From JAGXTF01 sp040376005 (GTDB lineage Bacteria > Bacteroidota > Bacteroidia > NS11-12g > UBA955), in NCBI GenBank assembly GCA_040376005.1, contig JBEIRK010000112.1, positions 1-8,345 of the forward strand: 8,345 bases of DNA, given 5' to 3'. Below the pieces are notes generated by a model. The model saw nothing but the letters and a program-made list of their open reading frames with translations, was not told the DNA's origin and did not search any database. Positions within the stretch are counted from its first letter, which is position 1; each line of letters opens with the position of its first letter. Below are positions 1-7,268 of this stretch, one piece after another. A program made the translations under genes and the position numbers.

Positions 1-366
1 ACCAACACCTATACCATTAGCTTGAGAGTGACTTCAGACAAGGGTTGTGTAAATACCTTCAGCAGAAATGTATTGGTAGGACCAGATATTATTGTGTTCA
101 TCCCGGATGTGTTTACACCAGATGGAGCAGGTGTAAACCGCAACAACACCTTCATGATTACTGCGCAGAACTACCGCACGATGAACATGACCATTTACAA
201 CCGTTGGGGTGAGAAGTTGTATGAAACAGACGACATCACTAAGGGATGGGATGGTACCTCAAATGGAGCCAACTGCCAGCAGGAGGTATATGTTTACCAT
301 ATCGAGGTAATCAGCTTCGAAGGCAAACTCTATAAGTTTGATGGCACCGTAACCTTATTGCGATAA
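1..366 (+). CDS. C-terminal fragment of a T9SS-secreted protein (PKD-like strand plus type B sorting domain)
   Basis: The reading frame is open from base 1, so the start lies left of the window and 121 residues are visible. Residues 1-26 look like the last strands of a PKD/immunoglobulin-like domain (YTISLRVTSDKGC). Residues 33-121 match the gliding-motility-associated (CHU_C, type B) C-terminal sorting domain: FIPDVFTPDGAGVN at 33-46, IYNRWGEKLYET at 65-76, GWDGT at 82-86, and a terminal beta strand ending TVTLLR. In Bacteroidota this domain directs proteins through the type IX secretion system to the cell surface or outside. The function of the whole protein (adhesin, enzyme or other) cannot be told from this end. 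A strong terminator follows 17 nt after the stop, so this is the last gene of its transcript. The domain call is firm; only the cargo is unknown. Confidence 0.9.
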   Translation, partial: TNTYTISLRVTSDKGCVNTFSRNVLVGPDIIVFIPDVFTPDGAGVNRNNTFMITAQNYRTMNMTIYNRWGEKLYETDDITKGWDGTSNGANCQQEVYVYHIEVISFEGKLYKFDGTVTLLR

Positions 367-383
367 GAACAAAAGACTTTATG

Positions 384-414
384 AAAAAAGCCGCCTAGTT
401 GGGCGGCTTTTTTT
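384..414. terminator. Bidirectional intrinsic terminator between convergent genes
   Basis: GCCGCC (390-395) pairs with GGCGGC (402-407) around a six-base loop. The stem is extended by A384-389 against T408-413, giving about 12 base pairs. Seven T residues (408-414) follow on the plus strand and six T residues follow the same stem on the minus strand. The hairpin can therefore end both the T9SS-substrate gene (stop at 366) and the converging rfaE1 gene (stop at 453). Confidence 0.88.
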
Positions 415-452
415 ATGTGTTAGATATTAATGAAGTCTGGTTTTTGACAATA

Positions 453-1445
453 TTAGGTGAGGAGCAGAGAGGAAGCTTCTTGCAAGAGTTGCTCTTTATT
501 CACTGGAACAACGCCTGTTTCCTCACAAACCAAACCACCAGCAAGATTTGACAACTCAGCGATAAATTCAGGGTTGCATTTCAAGGCCACGCATAGGGCG
601 GCAATGCTAATTACCGTGTCACCCGCGCCAGAAACGTCAGCGATGTTGCGAATATGCGCTGCAATATGATGGGCTTTAGCGTCGGCGCGCATGTACACAC
701 CTTTTTCACTCATGGTAACCATATACATAGTACAATGCATGATCTCGTCAAGCTTATTTACCGCCTCCGTCATATTGTCTATGTCTTTCAAATTGCGGGT
801 TTCATTTAGCCCCTCACTCAGTTCCTTTAAATTTGGTTTGAATAGGGTGGCACCTGCGTATTTGAAGAAGTTGTCCTTTTTCGGGTCTACGACAACTGGG
901 ATACCTTTAGAAATTGCTTTTTTCAGCAGGGTTTCTATGTTTTCACCATGTAAAACGCCTTTGTTGTAATCTTCAAAAATGACAACATCAGCTTGTTCAA
1001 GTTCACGGTCAAAATGTTGTTCAAGTAGAAAACTGTCCAGGGTATCAACTGCGCTGGTTATTTCATGGTCTATGCGTGCCAGTTGGTGACCATTGCCAAT
1101 AATTCTGGTTTTGGTCGTAGTTTTTCTTTTATCACTTTTCAGGATAGCTCTCTGAGTGAGATTGCTGTTTTTTAGCAATTGAATCAGGTCTTCTCCTTCT
1201 TTATCATTGCCAATAACAGAGCACAATACAGGTTCGGCGCCCATGGCTTGAACATTCAAGGCCACATTTCCTGCACCGCCCAATCTAGAGTCGAACTGTT
1301 GCACATCAACAACAGGAACAGGTGCTTCTGGGGAGATGCGATCAACCTTGCCGATGATATAGCTGTCCACCATAACATCACCAACGATGAGTACCTTTAA
1401 GCCGCGGAACGCAGTAAAAAGAGATTCCAGTTCAGTTTTGGTCAT
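453..1445 (-). CDS. rfaE1: D-glycero-beta-D-manno-heptose-7-phosphate kinase (stand-alone RfaE domain I / HldA type)
   Basis: This 330-residue PfkB/ribokinase-family sugar kinase most resembles the kinase half of HldE (RfaE). That domain phosphorylates heptose-7-phosphate at C1 in cytoplasmic ADP-heptose synthesis for the LPS inner core. Visible motifs are the N-terminal VLIVGDVMVDSY (18-29), DRISPEAPVPVV (35-46, characteristic of the RfaE group), the sugar-binding GGAGN (56-60), VDPKK (187-190 and flank), FKPNLKE (202-208), and the C-terminal PfkB signature DVSGAGDT (270-277), which carries the anion hole and the likely catalytic Asp276. The length fits the kinase domain alone. The cytidylyltransferase-like domain II of bifunctional HldE is absent, so adenylylation would need a separate rfaE2 product elsewhere. 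The gene starts 21 nt after the aminotransferase stop and is probably co-transcribed with it. A different PfkB specificity is possible but less likely given the SPEAPVPV segment. Confidence 0.85.
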   Translation of the reverse strand: MTKTELESLFTAFRGLKVLIVGDVMVDSYIIGKVDRISPEAPVPVVDVQQFDSRLGGAGNVALNVQAMGAEPVLCSVIGNDKEGEDLIQLLKNSNLTQRAILKSDKRKTTTKTRIIGNGHQLARIDHEITSAVDTLDSFLLEQHFDRELEQADVVIFEDYNKGVLHGENIETLLKKAISKGIPVVVDPKKDNFFKYAGATLFKPNLKELSEGLNETRNLKDIDNMTEAVNKLDEIMHCTMYMVTMSEKGVYMRADAKAHHIAAHIRNIADVSGAGDTVISIAALCVALKCNPEFIAELSNLAGGLVCEETGVVPVNKEQLLQEASSLLLT

Positions 1446-1466
1446 TATTATGCAAAGATAATGCGC

Positions 1467-2657
1467 TTATTGCAACTGCAATAAAGCAGATTTCATTCGT
1501 TGAACTGCCGTACGAATATTTTCCTCATTTGTAGCATAACTGATTCTAATATGATTGGGCATTCCAAAGGCGGTTCCAGAAACTGCCGCTACACCTTCAT
1601 TCAACATATAAAAGCACAATTCTTCGGCAGTTTGTATTACCCTGCCTTGGTGTTGTTTACCTAAAAAAGCAGAGATATCAGGGAAAACATAAAATGCACC
1701 ATCTGGAATACTCATTTTCAATCCTGGGATTTCGCTTAACAGAGATAGGGTCAAATCGCGCCTTTCTCTAAATATTCGGGTCATTTCTAACAAAGGCTTT
1801 TCATCACCTTCTAGCGCTGCAATTCCTGCCATTTGAGATACGCTGCTAGCCCCGCTGGTAAATAAACCTTGCATTTTTTCACATGCTGAAACCAACCACT
1901 TGGGACCTGCCAAATATCCAATACGCCAACCTGTCATTGCAAATCCTTTAGCCAAACCATTTACGACTGCAGTGCGTTCAAACATTCCAGGCAAAGAAGC
2001 GATACTGGTGTGCCCAATACCATAATTGATGCGTTCATAAATCTCATCACTAATTATGAATATTTGGGGATGTCTACGCAATACTTCTGCTATAGACTCC
2101 AATTCTTCTTTAGACCAAACGGCACCACTAGGATTTGTAGGGGATGAAAAAATGAGAAGTTTTGTCTTATCTGTGATTGCCTTTTCTATGTCTGCCGCTT
2201 TGGGTTTAAGGCCATTTTCTATGGAGCTAGGTATATACACACAAGTGCCACCTGCATAATCCACCATCGTTGGATAGCTTACCCAATAGGGCTCTGGGAT
2301 GAGTACCTCATCTCCTGGATTAATAATACTAAGTACTGCGTTAATGATGCTATGTTTCGCACCATTACTCACGATAACTTGATCGGGCGTGTAGCTTAAG
2401 CCATTTTCACGCTGCAATTTTCTGCAGACTGCTTCGCGAAAAGCTAGCACACCAAGAACAGGAGGATAATGGGTGTGACCCTCTTTCATGGCTTGGTAAG
2501 CCGCATCACAAATATGCATTGGGGTGTCGAAGTCAGGCTCACCTATGGTTAGGCTGATGATGTCTTTTCCACTTTCACGGAGCTCTCTGGCCTTCTTGGT
2601 CATGGCCAGTGTTTCTGACTCCGTTATTTCCCCGATTCTTTTACTGGGCTCAAACAT
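1467..2657 (-). CDS. PLP-dependent class I/II aminotransferase, probable aspartate aminotransferase
   Basis: This is a 396-residue fold-type I aminotransferase, the usual length for the aspartate aminotransferase Ib-like group. Visible landmarks are IGEPDF (38-43), the substrate-loop segment around HYPPVLG (63-69), NGAKH (98-102), PEPYWVSYP (121-129), NPSG with cofactor-binding Asn175, SDEIYE with Asp204 and Tyr207, the Schiff-base Lys237 in NGLAKGFAMTGWRIGY, and the carboxylate-binding arginine in RISYA (Arg371). It should move amino groups between aspartate (or another amino acid) and 2-oxoglutarate in the cytoplasm; exact substrate use cannot be read from sequence. The frame stays open upstream to 2834, but I chose ATG 2657. 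Homologous sequence begins there (FEPSKRIGEITESETLAM), the longer form would add 59 unrelated residues, and it would overlap the divergent glycosyltransferase gene. It is probably the first gene of a two-gene unit with rfaE1. Confidence 0.9.
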   Translation of the reverse strand: MFEPSKRIGEITESETLAMTKKARELRESGKDIISLTIGEPDFDTPMHICDAAYQAMKEGHTHYPPVLGVLAFREAVCRKLQRENGLSYTPDQVIVSNGAKHSIINAVLSIINPGDEVLIPEPYWVSYPTMVDYAGGTCVYIPSSIENGLKPKAADIEKAITDKTKLLIFSSPTNPSGAVWSKEELESIAEVLRRHPQIFIISDEIYERINYGIGHTSIASLPGMFERTAVVNGLAKGFAMTGWRIGYLAGPKWLVSACEKMQGLFTSGASSVSQMAGIAALEGDEKPLLEMTRIFRERRDLTLSLLSEIPGLKMSIPDGAFYVFPDISAFLGKQHQGRVIQTAEELCFYMLNEGVAAVSGTAFGMPNHIRISYATNEENIRTAVQRMKSALLQLQ

Positions 2658-2665
2658 GTTAGAAG

Positions 2666-2710
2666 GCAACAAATCTACACTATTTTCGCGAAGCCGTTTT
2701 GCAACAAATC
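2666..2710. repeat. Direct repeat GCAACAAATC flanking a TTCGCGAA palindrome in the divergent intergenic region
   Basis: GCAACAAATC occurs exactly at 2666-2675 and again at 2701-2710, 35 bp start to start. The perfect 8-bp palindrome TTCGCGAA (2685-2692) lies almost exactly at the midpoint between the copies. The arrangement sits between the start codons of the divergent aminotransferase and glycosyltransferase genes and overlaps the candidate minus-strand -7 element. The repeats are seen directly; a role as operator or duplicated promoter element is inference. Confidence 0.5.
2670..2704 (-). promoter_or_regulatory. Candidate Bacteroidota-type promoter for the aminotransferase-rfaE1 unit
   Basis: Read on the minus strand, TAGATTTG (2677 to 2670) fits the Bacteroidota -7 consensus TAnnTTTG exactly. 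A TTG lies 24 bases upstream (2704 to 2702), close to the usual -33 spacing though slightly long. Transcription would begin only a few bases before ATG 2657, giving a very short leader. This is a motif match only, in a region just 57 bp wide. Confidence 0.35.
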
Positions 2711-2714
2711 GAAA

Positions 2715-3908
2715 ATGTCCAGTAAAATGAAAATATTGTTCGTGGCCAACAGGGTCCCGTATCCTCCTTTCCGGGGCGATAAGCTTAAAATTTATAACCT
2801 GGCAAAGCAGTTGCAAGGCAAGCATGAGTTGCATTTGATTGCGGTGGCAGAATCAGAAACAGACTTAAGTTATCAAGAACCATTGGAAGCTATTTTTGAT
2901 AATGTTGAGTTTTTTAAAATTTCTAAGATTCGTTCTTATATCAATACGCTACTGGCTGTGTTTGGGCGCAAACCACTTCAAGTTTCTTACTTTAAATCCA
3001 ATAGGCTAAAAAAACATCTGCAAGAGAAAATAGCGCGTGAAAATTACAATGCGATACATGTGCAGCACTTGCGCATGTCGCAGTTTCTAAATGATAATGA
3101 AAAGTTCAATGTAATTTTAGATCTTCCGGATGCATTTAGCTTGTATTGGAAAAGAAGAAGTGAAAACGCCCGTAACAAGATTCAACAATTTTTTGCCTAC
3201 ACTGAATATAAACGATTGCTGGAATACGAAAAGCGCGTGTTACCTACTTTTCCATTGAATTTGGTATGCAGTGCTGAAGATTTGAAATACCTCCAAGAAA
3301 ACTCAAAAGCTACGATTTCTATACTTCCTAATGGTGTTGATACAGATTTGTTCTGTAAAAAACCAGGAATTATCCCAACTCGCGGGCGCGTTTTATTTAC
3401 GGGGAATATGGATTATGAACCCAATATTGATGCCGTCTGTTATTTTGTGGAAGAGATCTGGCCTATCATACTTAAAGAGGTTCCCTCGGCCCAATTTGTA
3501 ATTGCAGGTCAGCGGCCTGTAACCCATGTAAAAAATCTAGCTTCTGATACCATTCACATAACAGGCTTTGTAGAAGACATTAGTTTGGAGTATGCAAAAG
3601 CAGAAGTGGTGGTTGCTCCATTGCGCTTTGGTGCTGGAACCCAAAACAAAGTACTAGAGGCTATTGCAGTGGGTACACCTGTTGTGTGTACCGAAATTGG
3701 TTTTAAAGGCTTGGAATTGGAAAGTGGTCAAGGTGCTATTTTGGCTAACGGTCCTGTGAGGTTTGCAAATACAGTGATACAATTGCTTCATAATGAAGAA
3801 CTTAGGAGGAAAGTCTCTAATTCTGGCTCTGATATTATTCACTCAAAATTTGGCTGGAAGGCAGTAGCGCTTAAGCTTGAGCAGTATTTAGCTGAGACGG
3901 GTAGATAA
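2715..3908 (+). CDS. Glycosyltransferase, GT4-like (GT-B fold)
   Basis: This 397-residue protein has the two-domain layout of GT-B glycosyltransferases. The N-terminal Rossmann domain begins KILFVANRVPYPPFRGDKLK (5-24), the acceptor-side pattern of GT4 enzymes with a PxPPxxGD loop. The linker is LPNGVDTDLF (204-213). The C-terminal nucleotide-sugar domain contains VLFTGNMDYEPN (226-237), FVIAGQRP (261-268), HITGFVEDI (281-289) and PLRFGAGTQNKVLEAIAVG (302-320), where Glu315 is the expected donor-binding acid, followed by TPVV. No signal peptide or membrane span is visible, so it should act at the cytoplasmic face, probably moving a sugar onto an envelope polysaccharide or lipid carrier; donor and acceptor are unknown. 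The N-terminus recalls the TIGR03087 sugar transferases, but nothing else here suggests an exosortase system. ATG 2727 (MKILFV) is an equally plausible start. The gene diverges from the aminotransferase-rfaE1 pair. Confidence 0.88.
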   Translation: MSSKMKILFVANRVPYPPFRGDKLKIYNLAKQLQGKHELHLIAVAESETDLSYQEPLEAIFDNVEFFKISKIRSYINTLLAVFGRKPLQVSYFKSNRLKKHLQEKIARENYNAIHVQHLRMSQFLNDNEKFNVILDLPDAFSLYWKRRSENARNKIQQFFAYTEYKRLLEYEKRVLPTFPLNLVCSAEDLKYLQENSKATISILPNGVDTDLFCKKPGIIPTRGRVLFTGNMDYEPNIDAVCYFVEEIWPIILKEVPSAQFVIAGQRPVTHVKNLASDTIHITGFVEDISLEYAKAEVVVAPLRFGAGTQNKVLEAIAVGTPVVCTEIGFKGLELESGQGAILANGPVRFANTVIQLLHNEELRRKVSNSGSDIIHSKFGWKAVALKLEQYLAETGR

Positions 3909-3984
3909 TTTCTTACTTGCAAACACGCGTTTTTGTTGAAGTCCAATAAGAGTGCCAATCGCACGTCTTATATTCGCAGTCCCG

Positions 3985-6900
3985 ATGAAGAAATTTGCAA
4001 TATTGATGTTTTTAGGTGGATGTATCTCAGTGGCATCTGCTCAATTGGATAGTATTCCTGCGTCTTTACTGAATACCATGTCCTTCAGAAATATAGGACC
4101 TGCAACTACCAGTGGAAGGATTTCAGATATTGTGGTAAATCCACATGACAAAAGTGAATGGTACATTGCGTCTGCTGCAGGTGGTATTTTTAAGACAAAC
4201 AACGCAGGAACAACCTTTCAGCCCATTTTTGACAATTACGGCACCACAAGTATCGGTTGTATTACTTTAGATCCTAATGATCCTAACGTAGTTTGGGTGG
4301 GAACAGGAGAAAACAACAACCAGCGCAGTGTCAGCTATGGCAATGGGGTGTATAAGAGTCTAGATGGGGGTAAATCTTTTACCAATGTTGGGTTGAAATT
4401 ATCCGAGCATATTGGTATGATACAGGTGGATCCTCGAAATGGGAATGTGGCCTATGCTGCAGCCTATGGTCCTGTATGGAAGGAAGGCGGAGAAAGAGGA
4501 TTGTATAAAACCGAAGATGGAGGTAAGACTTGGAATCGCATTCAATTTGTAAGTGAAAATACGGGTTGCAATGAAGTTCATTTAGATCCAAGCAATCCTG
4601 ATATTGTATATGCTGCTTTTCATCAAAGACGTCGCAGGGAATGGACCTACATAGGTGGAGGACCAGAAAGTGCTATTTATAAGAGTGTAGATGGCGGCAA
4701 AACGTGGAAGAAAATTCACAGTGGTATTCCAGGCGGTGATTTGGGTCGAATTGCACTGGCAATTAGCCCTGCCATGGTCAATCGGGTGTACGCCATGGTG
4801 GAAGCGCAAGATGGGAAGGGGGGCTTATATGTAAGTGAAGATAGAGGTGAAAGCTGGGTTAAAAAGAATGGATTCTTTACAGCGGGCAATTACTATCAAG
4901 AACTAAAGGCAGACCCAATTGATGCAGATAGGGTGTTTATTATGGATACTTGGCTGAAATGGAGCAAAGACGGCGGTGCTACTGTCTCTTCAGTGGGTGA
5001 GCAATGGAAACATGTCGATAATCATGCGATTTGGATTGACCCCAAGGATACCCGACACTTCCTTGTGGGATGCGACGGTGGATTGTATGAGACTTGGGAC
5101 AATGGTGCTGCATGGCATTTTAAAGAGAACTTGCCCATTACTCAATTTTACAGAGTGGCAGCAGACAATGCATTGCCTTTTTACAATGTTTATGGCGGAA
5201 CTCAAGATAATAATACGATAGGTGGACCTAGCCAGAATGGAAGTGCCAATGGGATACCGAATAGCGATTGGTTTATCACCGTAGGTGGCGATGGATTCAA
5301 ATCGCAAGTAGATCCATCAGATCCAAATATTGTCTACAGCCAATGGCAGTATGGCGGATTGATCCGTTTTGACAGACGCACGGGAGAACAACTGGATATA
5401 AAACCCATTGCAGGACCTGACGATAAGCCCTTGAGATGGAACTGGGATGCTCCATTGGTTGTAAGCCAGCATGAGTCTTCACGTTTGTATTTTGCAGCCA
5501 ATAGAATTTACCGCAGCAATGATAGAGGGAATTCATGGGTGCCAATTTCTGATGATCTAACCCGCGGTATAGACCGAAATAAATTGCCTGAAATGGGACG
5601 CACCTGGAGTATGGATGCTGTTGCAAAGAATCAAAGTGTAAGCATCTACGGTAATATTACCTATCTCGCGGAAAGCGCCATAAGCCCGGATGTTTTAATT
5701 GCTGGCACAGATGATGGTTTGGTTCATATAACTGATGATGGTGGTAAGACTTGGACGAAGTTTAGCAAGTTTCCGGGTATTCCTGATCTTACCTTAGTTA
5801 CCAGTGTGTTTGCCAGCCAATTTGAAAAGAATACGTTTTATGTGACTTTTGACAACCATAGAAGTGGTGATTTTAAACCCTATATTTTTAAAACTTCAGA
5901 TGCAGGTGCTACTTGGGTGAGCATCAGTAATAACTTGCCTAAAAACGGAAGTATTAAAGCATTTAACGAAGATTTTATAGATAAAAATCTCTTGTTTGTA
6001 GGCACTGAATTCGGACTGTTTGTTTCGAATAGTGGGGGTAAAAAATGGACCCAATGGAATGCAGGGTTGCCTCCTGTGCCGATTAAGGATATTGTAATTC
6101 AAAAAAGAGAGAATGACCTCATTCTCGCAACCTTTGGTAGAGGCTTTGCTATTTTGGACAACTATGCCCCCTTGAGGAATATTACCAAATCCAATTTGGA
6201 TAAAGAAGCGTATTTATTCCCCGTAAAAGAAGCCAAAATATTTATTCCAAAAAACCCGATTGGAGGCAGAGATAAATCCTTTAAAGGTGCTACTTATTTT
6301 AATGCCCCAAATCCTCCTGTGGGTGCGGTAATCTGGTATCATTTGAAGAATGATAATAAAACGATAAAGGAACTTCGTCAAGAAAAAGAAAAGGATGAAG
6401 CATCTAAAGGTAAAGGAAATCTATATCCTACGAATGATTCTATACGCTTGGAAGCCCTAGAAGAAAAAGCATTTTTGCTCTTCATTATACGTAACGATTC
6501 AGGACAAGAGGTGAGAAGGTTAAGGGCTTCTGCCAACTCTGGCATGCGATCCATTGTTTGGGATTTGAGGTATTCCAGTTCAAATCCATTGACTTTTGGT
6601 GAACCTGATTTAAGCAATCCGTATACTGACCCTGATTTTGGCCCATTTGTTGCCCCTGGCACATACCAGATTTCAATGCAACTTGTAAAAGACGGCCAAA
6701 TCACACCTTTGGGAAATACCGCGGAAATTACCTGTGATTTCCTATATAAGCCTACTATTGAAGGCATTCAAGGAGAGCAAAGGGTTGCCATTATTGAGGG
6801 TTTTACAGAACTGCGCCGCAATGTTGCTGCAGCAGGTCAATATATGGCTGGCTTGAGTCAAGACTTAAATACCGTAAAGAAAGCCATTTCGTATGCGGGT

Positions 6901-7239
6901 ATGGATTCAGATTTTGCTGCAAAAACTAAAGAACTTCAAGCATTGTGGAACCGACTCAATATGCAGCTCAATGGGGATAATATTCTCGCTTCTCACGAGT
7001 TTGAAACTGCACCCGGTATCTATGGTTTAATTGAAACATCGATGTATGGACTTTCCTTTAGCACAGTAGGACCTACGCAATCCCATATTGATGCATACAA
7101 GCAAGCCAAATCTGCCTTTGATGCATGGACATTAGAAGCGCAGAAATTGGATCAGCTATATACTGAATTGCAAGCCTTGTTGGATGCAAATCAGGTTCCC
7201 TATACTCCCGGACGAAAGTTCTTCTTAAATCGCAATTAA
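3985..7239 (+). CDS. Large exported multi-Asp-box beta-propeller protein (BNR / sortilin-Vps10-like)
   Basis: From ATG 3985 the product has 1084 residues. The first 19-20 form a signal peptide (MKKFAILMF core, cleavage near VASA-Q). An in-frame GTG at 3952 would add 11 residues that disrupt it. About eleven Asp-box (BNR) motifs of the S-x-D-x-G-x-T-W type are visible near residues 71, 125, 176, 234, 284, 327, 370, 511, 583, 637 and 681, for example TEDGGKTW, SVDGGKTW, SNDRGNSW and TDDGGKTW; the copies near 71, 327 and 681 are degenerate. The segment GGTQDNN...GGDGFKSQVDPSDP (about 404-446) is typical of a widespread family often auto-annotated as glycosyl hydrolase or WD40/YVTN/BNR-like. Residues after about 730 are not propeller: a charged stretch (about 796-829), a beta-rich part with APGTYQISMQL, and a mostly helical C-terminus. 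I see no catalytic signature, so the enzyme label should not be trusted. No T9SS sorting domain follows. Confidence 0.88.
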   Translation: MKKFAILMFLGGCISVASAQLDSIPASLLNTMSFRNIGPATTSGRISDIVVNPHDKSEWYIASAAGGIFKTNNAGTTFQPIFDNYGTTSIGCITLDPNDPNVVWVGTGENNNQRSVSYGNGVYKSLDGGKSFTNVGLKLSEHIGMIQVDPRNGNVAYAAAYGPVWKEGGERGLYKTEDGGKTWNRIQFVSENTGCNEVHLDPSNPDIVYAAFHQRRRREWTYIGGGPESAIYKSVDGGKTWKKIHSGIPGGDLGRIALAISPAMVNRVYAMVEAQDGKGGLYVSEDRGESWVKKNGFFTAGNYYQELKADPIDADRVFIMDTWLKWSKDGGATVSSVGEQWKHVDNHAIWIDPKDTRHFLVGCDGGLYETWDNGAAWHFKENLPITQFYRVAADNALPFYNVYGGTQDNNTIGGPSQNGSANGIPNSDWFITVGGDGFKSQVDPSDPNIVYSQWQYGGLIRFDRRTGEQLDIKPIAGPDDKPLRWNWDAPLVVSQHESSRLYFAANRIYRSNDRGNSWVPISDDLTRGIDRNKLPEMGRTWSMDAVAKNQSVSIYGNITYLAESAISPDVLIAGTDDGLVHITDDGGKTWTKFSKFPGIPDLTLVTSVFASQFEKNTFYVTFDNHRSGDFKPYIFKTSDAGATWVSISNNLPKNGSIKAFNEDFIDKNLLFVGTEFGLFVSNSGGKKWTQWNAGLPPVPIKDIVIQKRENDLILATFGRGFAILDNYAPLRNITKSNLDKEAYLFPVKEAKIFIPKNPIGGRDKSFKGATYFNAPNPPVGAVIWYHLKNDNKTIKELRQEKEKDEASKGKGNLYPTNDSIRLEALEEKAFLLFIIRNDSGQEVRRLRASANSGMRSIVWDLRYSSSNPLTFGEPDLSNPYTDPDFGPFVAPGTYQISMQLVKDGQITPLGNTAEITCDFLYKPTIEGIQGEQRVAIIEGFTELRRNVAAAGQYMAGLSQDLNTVKKAISYAGMDSDFAAKTKELQALWNRLNMQLNGDNILASHEFETAPGIYGLIETSMYGLSFSTVGPTQSHIDAYKQAKSAFDAWTLEAQKLDQLYTELQALLDANQVPYTPGRKFFLNRN

Positions 7240-7268
7240 TTTAGGCCATCCATGATTAGAGCCCAAGC

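Noticed and set aside
1467..1484. Inverted repeat TTATTGCA-AC-TGCAATAA covering the aminotransferase stop codon.
   Set aside because: The two-base centre gives a poor AT-rich hairpin with no T-run, and the rfaE1 gene begins right after; not convincing as a terminator.
2658..2834. A 59-residue N-terminal extension of the aminotransferase (frame open to 2834).
   Set aside because: The extra residues do not resemble an aminotransferase N-terminus, they would overlap the first 120 bases of the divergent glycosyltransferase, and a family-like start exists at ATG 2657.
3952..3984. GTG start that adds 11 residues to the propeller protein.
   Set aside because: ATG 3985 gives a standard signal peptide (MKKF...ASAQ) at the very N-terminus; the extension would place unrelated residues in front of it.
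3909..3984. Possible promoter for the propeller gene (TATATTCG at 3969-3976 with TTG at 3936-3938).
   Set aside because: The -7 match has one mismatch and the 30-base spacing is too long for the Bacteroidota consensus.
3997..4023. LGGC in the signal peptide as a lipoprotein attachment site.
   Set aside because: Glycine at -2 is a poor lipobox, the hydrophobic core before it is very short, and a better signal peptidase I site (VASA-Q) follows.
4379..5626. Several minus-strand open frames of 60-110 codons inside the propeller gene.
   Set aside because: They lie opposite a long, clearly coding frame with repeated Asp-box motifs and show no domain or signal of their own; they are shadows.
6378..6767. 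A 129-codon minus-strand open frame inside the 3' part of the propeller gene.
   Set aside because: The plus-strand frame is continuous and plausible here; the minus-strand product has no recognisable feature.
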